Below, piece by piece: positions 45,593-58,289 of a stretch of DNA of 64,000 nt (position 1 is its first letter; the number at the start of each line of letters is the position of its first letter). Below the pieces are notes generated by a model. The model made no database searches. It was not told the origin of the DNA and worked only from the letters and a program-made list of their open reading frames with translations. The position numbers and the translations under genes were made by a program. Source of the stretch: Deroplatys truncata (taxonomy: Eukaryota; Arthropoda; Insecta; Mantodea; Mantidae); NCBI GenBank assembly GCA_030765065.1, contig CM060990.1:669444118-669508117 (forward strand), read 5' to 3'.

Positions 45593-46781
45593 ACCTTGGC
45601 TGTCTATAGCTTCGTTTGCTTCACTTAAGTTAGCCTCAGAATTCGGAGACTTTGTTTTCGGAGCCTCCTATACGACCAGCTACTGCACTACCTGCTGGAA
45701 ACAGACCGCTACTTGACAGGCTCGTAATTAATTTCAAAGGCTGCTGAAAATTGAGGAAACTCATTAAAACTACTGCACTCTAGCTACAGAGGAATTACTT
45801 GGTGCTCTGAGGGAGAGGAAGGTGGTGATGGCGGAGGTTACGGGGTAAGGGAAGGAGATAAAAAACAAACAAACGGGAAATATATATTGTGTAGTAATTT
45901 AAAATATATGTTTAAACGCAGGAAGAACCAGCTCTGCGTTTCCTAGGGGGAATTATTGGAACGTAGAGGACCCGCGGTGTCTCTGACTGCTTTGCTCCTA
46001 GCTCGAGTAGAAAAGGAACTCTGGCTTTTATTTTTTTTTATTCTCCCAACTACAGAAAAGCGCACGTTGTAATTTTTCCCACCTACCGCGCTGCGGTTTC
46101 CTATTTCTGCTAAAGGCCGAAGTTTTATGTGTAACGCGCTTATAATAAAATACAGGAAAGCTTTGCGGTTTGCAAAAATATGGATGAGAAAAGCATTTAA
46201 ACAAGTCCCCACAGCTTTAAGAAAATGTAATTCTCCAGCAAATGTTATGGAATTCAGCAGAAAATTAAAACAAGTAATTTTTTTGGAAACCTCAGGTTTA
46301 GGTGTGCATGTGAGCTCTGGAAATAATGGTAGTCATATTCTTATTAAACGCATAATGAACCCTGGCTTCCTTAGAAGTTAGAAAACCACCTGGGATTCGT
46401 ATAAAATAAAATTAAATCACTAGTGTTAGAATTTTCTCTACCGTTCATAGAAGTTGTATGAACTAGTAAAGCTAAAACTACTACTTGTATAAATTTTAAG
46501 TTCCCTTCTTCCTATTTTTGGGTATTTAGACCCCTTTGGATCCCAATCTACGTACGATATAGACATTAAGGCACTCAGTGCTAAAACTGATAATTTAAAT
46601 AGATTTGAATTATCTTAAATTTATCCAACTTAATTATTACACAAAATTAACACTTAGGTATGTGTAACCATTATCCAAGAAAATAACTTAATGATATATT
46701 AATGAATTAGGTAATAAAAATTACAAACATTTAAACTTTTGGATTTTGTGCAGTATTCTGCGAATGTACTTCTTTGCAATG
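45593..46781. other. Unassigned, no gene seen
   Basis: Frames of 84-89 codons near 45943-46381 lack family resemblance. No repeat was recognised. Confidence 0.3.
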
Positions 46782-47642
46782 TGTGGCAGTATTTTATATC
46801 ACAATAATGTAAATGCCAGAGTGATTGTAGTGTAAATAATCATTATTGTATGACATTAATTTGAGATTTTTGTTAATTATAAGCATTTTTAGGAAATAAG
46901 TTTACACGACCTCACTGAAACTGACAATAAGAGCGGCAACAATGAGCGAGGGGGTGAGTTGTTTATTAATTAGAAGAGGCAAGCAAATGACATCAGAGTA
47001 CCGCGCTTTTCTGTAGAAATGGAGGGAATATTTTCCCTAGAGCATATGTGTTCGTAATTTTGATTGGATATAAAAATAGGCGCTGTTGGCGCGTTTTATT
47101 AACCAATAGCAGCTCGGTTATAATCTTTATATATCGGGGTGAGGGAGTATAAAAAGCTAAAGCCAGAGACGGGTAACGCGTAGTTTGACAGAATAATTCA
47201 CGAGGTAAACGTCGCTCAGTCCAATAGAATCATACAAAGGTATGATCGCACAGTTTAAGAGAATCGTTTACGCGTTATACGTCGCGCAATTTTACAGAAT
47301 CTCTCGCGTCTTAAAGTTAGCTATAAATGTGAAATACGCGAATTAATAATGTGCAGTAAATAAGTGATTATAGTGATATTAGAAAATACAACAGTTTCAG
47401 TCTGGCGTGTATCAAGAGTCAGTATGTGAAATTAACTAATTGTGACGGTAATAAAAGTGTAAAAACAAATTCTTTTATAAGTGTTATCTTTCAGTAACAA
47501 ATCCTTTCCGTTTACACACCCTGTACAAGAGATATGCTCGACTGAGTAGTAATAATAGCTAGCCGGAGGACAAAGAACCCAAAATTTAAACTAGTATACA
47601 ATAAAGGCGCCCAGCAATAGATAACACGAAGTGACCGCGACA
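46782..47642 (+). mobile_element. LTR family F, copy 2
   Basis: 861 bp, TGTGGCAGTATTTTATATC to GTGACCGCGACA, flanked by AATG and AATT (one mismatch). In order it has CCAATAGCAGC, a GAGGGAGTATAAAAAGC TATA region, TGACGGTAATAAAAGTG and GGCGCCCAGC. It is inverted relative to copy 1. Just after it lies TTGGATCCCATACGTTGTGC, which resembles the family A units. Confidence 0.82.
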
Positions 47643-49176
47643 AATTGGATCCCATACGTTGTGCAGATAAACATGAAGCATCTTCCAACTACAAAAAAAT
47701 ATTCGACTCCAAATGGAAGATTTAGTATTAAATAATAAAATATGTACCACTTTTACTTTTTTAAAATCAATCATGTACTAAATTTTCAAAATCTAAAACT
47801 ATGATATCAAGAAAAGGTTCCCTAATAATATATCTGGAAAACATTTAAGAAAATAAGATTAGATACGGCAAAATCAACATTCAGACTTTAGACCTACATA
47901 CAGAATGGGTGGAAGAACAATTTATTGTCATTTATTGAACTAATAGATTTTTAACAATGAAGGCCTTGATTTCAAAGTACATACGAGGTTGTAAGTCGGC
48001 GTTCCACCGAGCTTGGAAAAGCTCGGAGTTGCCAGTACGATCTCAGTTCACTCGGATAGCGAGAGACCGGTCTCCGACAAAACCGGGCCAGCTTTCAAAT
48101 AAGTATACATAAGCTATTTGTCTCTAATACACACCCTGATTTTCCAGTATCCAGATTGGAAAACCTACTATTCACATTATAGAATGGAGATGTCTGTCCC
48201 AAGTGTGAACCATCTGCTTACCCATATAAAGTAGTGCAAAGTCATATTACAGAAGCTTGCGAAGGTCAGCGCTATATCAGAACGAATTGCTTTGAAAATA
48301 TACAAATTATAGCTGTCTATCATACCAATGTTATATATTTCATTTTATAATGATTAACGTGCAATTGCTTTTTTCAAGTGCGTTATGCTATAAACCCTTT
48401 AATTTCAACTTTCATATATTTTCTGATATAAGGAATTGAAATGCCAGTCTACAAATTAATATACATGAGATTATTTTGTATAAACTTTAATATCTTATAC
48501 GGAGATTTGATTTGATTACATAGGTACAATTAATTCGTGAAACGGTTAAAATAAAACAGAATTCGAGCTCAAGAATCTCAAGATAAACCATGAAGCTCGT
48601 ATTTTATTAATGTAGATAAATATATTAAGTATGCCCACTTAACACCGTTTTGTAACACTTCGAAGTTATAAAGACAAAAAACAAAGCAGATGAAGCTAAA
48701 ATGTTTCTGCATCTCTCTTCATGACATTCGGTGAAGTTCCATCAGCATTCATTATAATTCCTTCCACATTCATAGGAAAACCAACAACAGAAAATCCACT
48801 TTGCAGCAGGTCAGCGCTGTCACGCCCACTAAAGCGTTTTCTGGTGCAGAAAGGGTGTTTGAATATTGTCTCAGGTAATGCACTTGCTTAAACTGTTTGT
48901 ATAATATCATAAACAAACCACAAAAACATAAATGGAAATGCCAAGAAAGAAGGCGACCTAATGTAATACTATAATCTCTCCTAAGATATTCACCATAGAG
49001 AGAGTACTATTTTTATTTCTCCTAGCTTAATTAACCCCTTACGGAATAATTATTTGCCACAAGTCGATTAAAAGGTCGAGATTGAATTTAGTAAGAAATG
49101 AATCCATTACCGGATATGAAAAATATGTAGTTCAGAATCTGTAATTTTATTTTGAAACATAACTTGTTATAAAATA
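47643..49176. other. Unassigned, no gene seen
   Basis: No gag-pol sequence follows the LTR copy. AT-rich with short frames; a GC-richer patch at 47990-48100 is unassigned. Confidence 0.3.
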
Positions 49177-49500
49177 TGGGCGCAGAGGTTTCGTCTCCGG
49201 CTATCGTACTAAGGGACCGGAGTTTGATTCCCGGCTCCGGGGTAGCGATTTTCGGCCCTATCCACGCCTTCGTTTCCGACTTGTTCATGTAAAGTATCCC
49301 CAAGGCCCAAAGTGGTTCGGATTCCCGGTAAAAGCTGTAGGTCCCCTCATTCCACCGCCAACCTCATCATCAACTTGCCATCGGAGGCAACTTCCGCCCG
49401 CTGGGTGCCTCCACCTCAAAAATGGGTTCAGTCATCGCTTGGTGGAATCAGGTATATGGTCATAGGTCATATGGAGAGCGTTAGAAACGGTGACGATATG
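49177..49500 (+). mobile_element. SINE family 5, full-length copy
   Basis: The head GGGCGCAGAGGTTTCG...GGAGTTTGATTCCCGG gives a degenerate box A and a clear box B. The body runs through AAGGCCCAAAGTGG, AAGCTGTAGGTCC and CATCGCTTGGTGGAAT to GGTCATAGGTCATATGG. No clear duplication was seen. Confidence 0.75.
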
Positions 49501-52500
49501 CTGTAAAATTCGGCAAATATTTCTACTCCAACCAAAACTTTAACATTTCATATTGTGAAACATTTTAATATGTAAATTATCGTTATTACAATGCTGTGTG
49601 TCATAGTTTTAAACAAGCATAATACTCTCTGAAGCAATTTAAAGGTTCCTAAAATATTTTTTTTTAAATATCTGTTGCTGTGTGAAATGCCTTGAAGCTA
49701 TGTCACATTCTGCGCTCATGTTTCTCCAAAGCGTTTTCCATCGCCGCATCTACCAGAGCAACCAAACACAGTCATGTGCTTCGTCATGGTCCATTATGCA
49801 CACAGAATGAGTCAAACAACGAGAACTGCACACTAAGCACGAAGTTACTCCTATTGGACCCAGTTGTATCGGTATTGTTGCATGTTACAATATTTGGGCA
49901 GTCATGTAACTTTATTTGACTGGATTCTAAAATTGGGGTTTAATTTTATTTAAAGTAAACTAAGGTTATGTCAAAAAATATACGCGATTTTAGCTTTTGA
50001 TACCCTTTAAAACCCCTATTTATGTCTTTATTTGATTCTGATTTTGGGCTTAATTTTGCGGTTAACCAATTTCACATTCCCACCCTTGCTAGCATTGTTT
50101 AGATTTCCGTGACACATTCGACTGTTCATTCATTTAGTGTGCTGCGATATGACAGTTGATATAATAGTGGTTTATTTTTGAACAACTCAGGTAAGAAAGT
50201 ACCAAATTATTTATGTATTACATTTTATTCGTGGACTTATCTTATTAAATTCCATTCGAGGCTCTAAGTTTCAGCAGTTTTATTTGTAACCTCTCATAAG
50301 TTTACCTATAAAAAGATGCTTTAGGTTCCGAACCCACTAAAATAAAACTTTTGAAATAATCGATTTTGAAGTGCTCTTTCTGACATATGATCGAGGTCTG
50401 TGGTGGAAGTACACGTAGGGTCTCGTACCTCCTGAGTCTCCGTTGCTTTCTTGACGTTCTTCGCCGGCTGCTAGTCGAAGAGCTGAGGAAAGAATTCTTA
50501 TCCTATCTAGTTGGATAATAACTCTTGGATTTTGTGGGTGAAGGAAAAATAACTGATTTTTCCCATAACCTTGATTTATTGAAGAAAATTATATCTATTC
50601 AGACGGCTAGCAATTTTCCGTTATGAAGTGCTTATTAAATCGTATAACTTAAACCTTCCTGCTATATTTTATGTTATTCTGTGGACCTAGCTAATTCGTC
50701 ACACGATGTTCCCACCCACATACGCCGCATCTTCCACCTGATTGCACAATTTAATTACATCACTGATTCTAATATCGGTTGCTACGGTAGTAGCACGCAA
50801 ACTAATGCCAAGGGAGTATCGCAGAGTCGTTTAAACTCGGGGCTTCCCTCCATATTTATCTGTTTTCCTATGACGCCAGAATTCACGCCTTTATTTGCTA
50901 CAACAATTTCCATTGATTCTTCAGTAGCGCTACATGCCATGTTATGACACCAAAACGTGCCAAATTTCTAAAGCCACGCGCCCTGCTCATTAATCCCGCA
51001 AAACCAAATGTCTCTGTCCTTCTATTAAGTACATATTTCCTTTTCTATTTTACCAACTCCCTCTAGCTCCGGGAAATGGACCACTGTTTCTATCTCTCTA
51101 TATTTTCTGTGCCCACTAGCGCGCGTGATGATGGACTTTCACCTCTCGTTTGCTAGCTCGCCCTATTCTAATTACAGCTATGTTACAAGTTGGTTTCACA
51201 TTTTAGATTATTCCCAATATTAACATTTATTTTAATCCTATTTTCAATGTTTTATATGCTGTTATTTCCTATGCTTATTTGTTATTGGGTATGTTCCCTT
51301 ACAGTGCCAATTTTTCCATGAAATTTCAAGTGTGCATTGCCTTAACGATTTAAATCAGGACTTAATGTGAAGTTTTTATAGAAAGAATTTAACCTCCTTC
51401 ACAATTTCGCAGCACACCAGTATATCATATTAATTTGGCATATCTTCCAATCTAATTAAATTGTTAATTTAATTAAGAAATACAATAATATACCTTATAT
51501 CAAATGAATAATTATTCGTACGACTTCTGCTCTTGTACTGTCTTTAGAAAGCATGCCCACTACTTGAGAACCGACCATAAAAGAAACATCGCTGCTAGCA
51601 ATATGTTAACACACTCCTGGGGACTGCCCATACAAAACCTATCCTCGCCTTAACATACGCCTTTTCCGCTCCCTCCGTATTCGCTGCATGAATTTGCTCC
51701 TCTCCTAAAGGAAAAAACACTTTGTATAAATAATGCATTTCAAATCTCGGAAGCTGTCGAACTAACTCATATCGCCAGATCAAAGGGGAAGAAGAAGCAG
51801 CATATAACGCTTTCAAGATATAGGCCGTACATCAGGGGTGGCCATAATTACTGCCACAGTGGTAAGTGCTTCAGAAAAATGAATATTAGTGCACACTTAT
51901 TTGTTTACTTAACGCTGATGTTTATACTTATGTAAAACGTGTACACAACGTCTTTTTCATGAAATTAACTTTAAACATTTAATTCTCAGAAATTATATCT
52001 AAAGTTTTGTTATACTCGCACTCTTAAAGCTAAAATAATTGTTTAATATTCTTGAATAGTCATGAGAATCCCTTTAAATATTTTTAAATGCAAAAGGTAT
52101 TAGGTGCAGATAAATTCTCTCTCCTTCGTATCACATAAACGGAAGGTAATACTCTACGGATATATATACAGGGTGTTATGCACACAATTTACAGTAAATC
52201 GGACTGCCTAAGTAACAGAGATATGAAAACTGGGGTTTTCAGTGCGCACTTCTCCTGCACAATAGCTCTACAGCGAGGCAATCTGCTGATAAAGTTATAT
52301 ATAGATGGAAAAATATTTTTGCATAAATCTATTTTATTCTTATTTATCTCCCTGTAAAAGTAAACAAGAATTTGTAGTGTTCCATTGTTTCCTTAGATTC
52401 TTAATTCAGAGTTACTCCACCCCAAGTTTTTGTGACATCGTGGTTGACTCTTAAGCTGTAAATACTGAAGGAATACTCCTTTTATCTTTCTTTACCAATC

Positions 52501-52830
52501 CCAAAATATATTTATATTTCTGATTTTCATTATCAGTGCACGAGTACTACATGTTACACGTAACAGCGTGTTGCATTTACATTCTGCGCGGTAAGTGAGG
52601 TTGCGTGAACTGGCGACTGTGTTTTTGGAAACTTATTTTTTTTACATTAAACTTCTCATGTGCAGGTAACGTCAGAGCTTCAGTTGTACTGTAGGCCTAT
52701 GGCGAGAAAACGATCGCGGGGTGTTCCGCTCTCAGGAGGAGTGAGGCGGGATAGTACCATGTGGCAGCTCACGATGATTTGATAAATAGATCTACTAACT
52801 ACATTAAGAACATCGCGCAACGTTAGTATA
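49501..52830. other. Long unassigned stretch, no gene seen
   Basis: Frames reach only 88 codons and show no family motif. Near 52168 TACAGGGTGTTATGCAC resembles the tip of a mariner-type terminal repeat, without a partner. Any element here is too decayed to name by eye. Confidence 0.3.
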
Positions 52831-53030
52831 CAGCGTGTTTCACTTGGAGCAGTGCATGTTTTTTAGTAATTTATAAAGTTATTTACAATGCCCAGTAAGA
52901 AAGGAAGAACTGTACACAGTCAGGCCCGAAAAATAGTTGCCAAAGTTGTTAAAATCTGTGACGAGAAAGCAAACAAAAGCAACTGGTCACTCAGCATTAC
53001 TAGCAGAAGAGCGTATGCCTTCTATTAGGC
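52831..53030 (+). pseudogene. 5' end of a decayed DNA-transposon transposase
   Basis: A TATA-CAGCGTGTTTCACTTGG terminal-repeat-like start is followed at 52888 by a 46-codon frame, MPSKKGRTVHSQARKIVAKV. It resembles the N-terminus of insect DDE transposases that begin with a TxHSQARxIVxxV block. The rest of the protein is not readable and no right end was found. Confidence 0.4.
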
Positions 53031-53608
53031 CTTAAGTCTTATTGATATGTTGAAAGTAGAACGGTATCTTTCTCAGCTAGCGCTAGAATCTTTGATGTCA
53101 ACACACTCCTTACAGCCACATTCTCGTGAGAGGAACATAGCACAACGGGTGCTTACTCTAAAGGTGAAAGTTGTTGATAATACAGTACAGTAACACATGG
53201 AGGATCAAAAGTTGGGCAAATCACCTGTCGTATACAGCATCGATGTAAAGTTTGGGGCATTTATTAGACTTTCAAAATATTTTTGGACTAACAGCATTAG
53301 ACTTGAACAAATTTAAGGTAAACATGGACACAGTGGCGTGCAGAACTCTTGCCGGACGTGAAATATGGCACAATATTATGGATTTTTTATGCACTAATTA
53401 AGCAGAGCTAGTAACAGTAATGCATGCACAGCTACTCGGAAATTCTAGCGAACTAGTAGAAATTATTAAGTGAAGCTAGAAGTATATCAACATTATAATC
53501 GAACATTTACTTCCTAAAAAACTTAAGAAGATGTCTTATTTTAGTCCTGTGAGTTAAGTTTAGAAGGAAATGATGGAATACAACGCTTTTATAAAATCAT
53601 TGCAGACA
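53031..53608. other. Probable decayed transposon body
   Basis: It continues the element at 52831, but all frames are broken and no catalytic block was recognised. Confidence 0.3.
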
Positions 53609-53610
53609 TA

Positions 53611-54756
53611 CACTATGTGATCAAAAGTATCCGGACACCCCACAAACATAACTTTTTCATCTTAGATGCTTTGTGCTGCCACCTACTGCCTGGTACTCAT
53701 TATCCGCGACCTCAGTTGTCATTAGATATCGTGAAACAGCAGAATGGGACGCTCCGTGGAACTCACGGACTTCGAACGTGGTCAGGTGATTTGAGTGTCA
53801 CTTATGTCAGAAGTCTGTACGCGAGATTTCCACACTCCTAAACATCCCCAGGAACACTGTTTCTGATGTGATAGTGAAGTGGAAACGTGAAGGGACATGT
53901 GTAACACAAAAGCCGATCTCGTCTGTTGACTGACAGAGACCGCCGACATTTGAAGAGGATCGTAAAGAGTAATAGGCAGACATCTATCCAGACCATCCCA
54001 CAGCAATTCCAAACTGCATCAGGATCTACTCCAAGTATTATAACAGTTAGGCGTGAGGTGAGAATCCTTGGATTCCATGGTCGAGCGGCTGCTCATAAGC
54101 CACAAATCACGCAGCAAAATGCCAAACGACGCCTCGCTTGGTGTAAGGAGCGTCAACATTACAAGATTGAACAGTGGCAAAACGTTGTGTAGAGTGACGA
54201 ATCACGGTACACAATGTGGCAATGCGATGGCAGGGTGTGGGTATGGCGAATGCCCGGTGAACGCATCTGCCAGCGTGTGTAGTGCCAACAGTGAAATTCG
54301 GAGGTGGTGGTGGTGTTGTTATGGTGTGTTCGTGTTTTTCCTGGAGGGGGCTTGCACCCCTTGTTGTTTTGCGTGGCGATTGCATCTTTCAACATGATCG
54401 AGCACCTGTTCATACTGCACGGGCTGTGGCGGAGTGGTTACACGACAATAACATCCCTCTAATGGACTGGACTACACAGAGTCGTGATTTGAATCCTATA
54501 GAAGACCTTTGGGATGTTTTGGAACGCCGACTTCGTGCCAGACCTCACCGACCTACATCGATACCTCTCTTCAGTTCCGCACTCCGTGAAGAATGGGCTG
54601 CCATTCCCCAAGAAACCTTCCAGCACCTGATTGAAAGTATGCCTGCGAGAGTGAACGCTGTCATCAAGGCTAAGGGTGGGCCAACACCATATTAACTTCC
54701 AGCATTACCGATGGACTTGTACGTCATTTTCAACCAGGTGTTTTATTCACGTAGTG
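53611..54756 (+). mobile_element. Tc1-like transposon, second damaged copy
   Basis: Same family as 11795-13017. The left inverted repeat is intact after TA (53609-53610). The right one keeps CACTACGTGA and CACCTGG but has lost the middle bases. TA follows at 54757-54758. Confidence 0.9.
53744..54695 (+). pseudogene. Tc1-family transposase, multiply broken
   Basis: It starts MGRSVELTDFERGQ, then a TGA stop, a short deletion causing a frameshift before LTDRDRRH, a stop where the first catalytic block should read VVWSDES (about 54190), and further frameshifts through the GGGG region. About 25 codons between VLRG and DCIFQHD are deleted. The last block is open: DLNPIEDLWDVLERR to a stop after KAKGGPTPY. 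Compared with copy 1, Asp before LNPIE is retained. It encodes no active protein. Confidence 0.92.
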
Positions 54757-54758
54757 TA

Positions 54759-55345
54759 TACCAAATTACGAGGGGTATTTTAAAAGTAAGCTCCAATTTC
54801 CAATAAAGTACGAACAACCAAATATTTTCCGATAGTATCGTTTTTCACCTTCCTCTACTTTTATACCAGTTATAAATGCTTTTCGAGCACTTGCCTTAGC
54901 GTAGAATAAGTTTCTTTAGAACCTCGTCACAGACTTCCACCAGCAGGTCATCTAGGAAACCTGTAGCTGTTTTGGAGTTACATTTTTCTGTATTGAAAAT
55001 GATCTCTGATAATCTCTTAGGGGACATTTGCGGCACATGTACAAAAGCTTCTCAAAGGAGACATAAATAATGAGTCGTCTGTTTTGGCTAACATTGCATT
55101 AACTTGCAGATTCACAATTGTTTGCTTTCAGCTAAACAGTGATAAAGATGTGACTTCCGGACCACTTTCAATTCCCATCCCTTGAAACCAGCGATACCAA
55201 TAACACTACACAGAAAAAAATTGTATCCTAGAAACTATTGGATTGTTTTATGGCCTGGCGGCGGACTTCTGTTAGGAGCAGCCACTAAAATCTTCTACGC
55301 CAGATTGAAAATTTGATTGTGAAAACTGTGTGAAAAGCAAGCTTA
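54759..55345. other. Unassigned; possible mariner end at 54770
   Basis: ACGAGGGGTATTTTAAAAGT at 54770-54789 resembles the terminal repeat of some insect mariners, but no matching partner or transposase block was found. The rest is unassigned. Confidence 0.3.
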
Positions 55346-55850
55346 AGTGGACTAAGCGGGATGGCTCAAGCGTTTGTGGCTCGGGAGTTCATGGGTTCAA
55401 TTCTCGCAGTCGACCTTCCTGATCCATGGGTTTTTCGGGTTTTCCCGGTTTGGTAGACGAATCCTGGTAAGGATCATTACATCCCCAAATTTTCTGTCCT
55501 TCCATTTCACCTCCATTCTCGTTTCACTTCACCTTTCATCTGCTTGGACTCTTTAAGGGTTGCAACTGTCAGCGGGAGTTCTCGGCGTGTGCATGGAAGG
55601 GGAAAAGGATACTCTGAGTAAACATTCGTCCCCCAAGCACCTCAGGGGATATGTAAGCTCATAGGGGGAGCCTGCTGCACCCCGCTTAAACGGAGAGAGC
55701 CTGCCCCCTGCCTGTTGTCTCCTGATCTAACCGCCCTCTGTCTTCTCTCATCTCATCCCTGCCTCCCGGGGGCGCCCCGAGGCCTAGGTACAACATATCT
55801 CCGCTCCTATCCTATTCTGTATAGAATGGGATTAAAAATCAGTTGGCCAA
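55346..55850 (+). mobile_element. SINE family 4, copy
   Basis: Head AAGCGGGATGGCTCAAGCG (box A) and GGGTTCAATTCTC (box B), then CATGGGTTTTTCGGG and a long body with a GC-rich end (CCTCCCGGGGGCGCC). It has the same layout as 56772. The ends are approximate. Confidence 0.7.
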
Positions 55851-55949
55851 AATATTCAGTGGTTCTTATATTATTGCATAACGGACCCTACTTTAAAAAC
55901 ATTCCTCATTGTTTTTCCATTAATTTCAATAGATATGGGTAGGTATTTA

Positions 55950-56158
55950 CAGCAGTGCTGGGGTAAATTTAATTTTTTTAAATGGAAACCTAAACTTGGG
56001 GTCAATTTAAATTGGCCATTACAACATCCTCCAAATAAAACACGACTAATGGCATTTACTTTCCTCCATAATATCAAGCAACTTTGATTCAAGACATTTC
56101 TTTCTACAACGCTTAGTTTTGGAGATATTGTACAGTCTTAAGTAAGTGGCACACCCTG
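55950..56158. mobile_element. MITE family M, single arm
   Basis: One arm of the long-inverted-repeat element (CATCCTCCAAATAAAACACG, CTACAACGCTTAGTTTTGG) ending CACACCCTG before TATA. The opposite arm is missing or unrecognisable. Confidence 0.7.
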
Positions 56159-56771
56159 TATAGTATCAACTTCTTCCAGTTGATTTCAATTATTGGTAAG
56201 CTTTCCTTAAATTATCCTACCATTTGCATCGCTCTATGCTATCGACTGCATTGTCTGTCTCCGTTTATTCTGCTGGTAACGCTGATTGAAATACGCCCCA
56301 ACGTCATTGGGCTTCCTTTGAAATGTCTGAAGTATAACATCCAGTAATGGGAAAGTTGTGGACCCATCTGTTTTGATTTATCCAAGGCTTTAATGTCGTA
56401 GACTATCAGTGGCAGAAAAGTAGTTCGCGTGACGTTTGGATATCCTGCACGCTTCCCCTCAGAACGCAAACCCCTCCGTTACTATTCGTGTAGTTCATGC
56501 TTCTAGGTAGCATCATTCAGCTTTCTGATTCCTGGGACTCGCGAAAAGAAGGCACTTTTGTCTTTCCTATTATAGGTACTCCTGCTTTCTGTAGAGCATG
56601 CTAATTTTCAAAACTTTGTGCATAATAAACGACAACGAAACCACTGCAGTAATTTGGTATTAAAATCTTCAACTGCATTGTGGAAAATTGCCAAATTGTC
56701 AAAAAATTACTCTCAGTGAAGTAATAGAACATAGTTGAGCATATCATATGAGGAAAACTACATTTTCAGGT
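56159..56771. other. Unassigned, no gene seen
   Basis: No repeat or coding motif was recognised. Confidence 0.3.
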
Positions 56772-57270
56772 TATCGAGCGGGATAGCTCAGGCGGTTACG
56801 TGTGTGGCGCATTCGGGAGGTCCCGGGATTGATCCCCGGCGACTGCCCACTCTGGTCCATGGATTTTTCGTGGTTTCCCTGGATCGCTGCTGGGTGATTC
56901 ATCTTCTACCACGACTCTTCTTCCTCTCATTTCCTGTACCCATCACCTGTTTTAGGGTTGTAGGACCAGGAGACGGTGTTCGGTGGGTTGCGGCTGGGCG
57001 GTGGCTTGCGTTCTGCAGAGATTTCCTCTCTGGCGTTGCTGCGGTACCGTTCAGTTATGTCTCTCTCGTGGGGCTCGGCTCAGGGGCCCCTGGAAGTTAG
57101 TGTCTGGTGGGCAGAGACCGTGTGGCGCCAGATGCGTTCTATCTGGAAACGTTAGGAACCCCGCTCGTGCTTCCCACCCTTCCCTTCCAGGGGTCACGTT
57201 GGAAGCAAAATGGGCAGACTGGTCTGTGTGGGGTGCTCTGCCCCGGTTCCGGGGGCTCCTCCGTGATACG
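56772..57270 (+). mobile_element. SINE family 4, best-preserved copy
   Basis: Head GAGCGGGATAGCTCAGGCGG (box A) and CCCGGGATTGATCCCC (box B), then CCACTCTGGTCCATGG and a GC-rich body. Frames of 81-121 codons here arise from the GC content. The 3' end is approximate. Confidence 0.72.
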
Positions 57271-57544
57271 TAGCTTTACTTATCTCTCTTTACATTTTCA
57301 TGTTGGTCAACGTTCAAGAGTGTATAAAAGTCAAGAGTATATAAAACATTAGGCGAGGAAATCAAAACACGTAGACTGGTGTTACATTTTGAAAGATAAC
57401 TCAGATCAAGTTATACCAATTCAGGATTGAATTTGAAATAAGTAAAGATACCTCAGAATAAAATTATTCCGAATGAAGTGAATAATAAACTGGCTAATTA
57501 TAAAAATTTTATCTTAAGATACAGTATACACAAGTGTTTTTTCC

Positions 57545-57835
57545 TTTACACTATGGCGTCCGTAAGGCTACTCGCGCGCAGACTCGGAGTCCTGCCGAAA
57601 GTTGTATCTCCGCAACCGCCTCACGTTCTTCTAGTTACGGTTACACTCATAATGATAATAAACACATACCTTATTACAAGAGATATTAAAAATGTTATCC
57701 TCTATCCACACATTCCTGGCATCTCCTCAGGAAAGTTTCATTCACACTGGAGAGTTCAATATCTGAAATTGAGTGAATTTTCTCGCCTGGTGTTTTCTTT
57801 TAGCTCTTACAAGGTATAGGGTTTGTTGCACACGC
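57545..57835 (+). repeat. Dispersed repeat R, copy with the empty site
   Basis: It shares with the minus strand at 58290-58433 and 59420-59605 the blocks CGCAACCGCCTCACGTTCT, CACATACCTTATTACA and TGGCATCTYCTCAGG. It holds the undisturbed CTCTATC target (about 57701) of LTR A copy 5. Confidence 0.75.
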
Positions 57836-58289
57836 CTTATTTTTCAACTTCTCTCATAGATAAAAGTCACTGCAGTTAAATCAGGGGAGCATGAGGGCTA
57901 TAACTCTTTAATAATTACCCTATCTTTAAAATTTGTCTGAGGTAAATCTAATTACTGGTCACCTGTATGCGCGATGTCGGTTAGCTATTCCAAAAAAGGT
58001 GAGATAAGTAGTTTTTATACATTTATGCATTTATTGTTTGTTAAAAAATATAGGTTCTATTATTCTGTATGCATTTACTGTACACCAATTTTCGCGCCAT
58101 ACAAGGAAATCTCGTGTGTACAAACGGGTTTCTCTGTAATTCAATACTTGTTATTAGGTGAGGAAACGTAGCCATATAAATGGAACCATGCTTCGTTTTA
58201 TCAGAGAAGGATATTAAGCTTGGGTCAGTAACTTTATCGTTTCGTAAAAGTCCAATTATAGAAATTTACCCCACTCTGTTGATCATGTG
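57836..58289. other. Unassigned, no gene seen
   Basis: A frame of 65 codons at 57974 has no family resemblance. Part may be a decayed extension of repeat R. Confidence 0.3.

Noticed and set aside
47643-48100. gag-pol region after the LTR copy at 47642
   Set aside because: No frame or retroviral motif follows; the near-matching AATG/AATT flanks favour a solo LTR.
56735-57352. Overlapping plus-strand frames of 81-121 codons
   Set aside because: They cover the GC-rich SINE family 4 copy and have no conserved family motif.
57478-57819. 113-codon frame sharing SPQPPHVL with 59407-59637
   Set aside because: The similarity is at DNA level in repeat R, and the frame is broken by stops and by the LTR-like insertion in the other copy.
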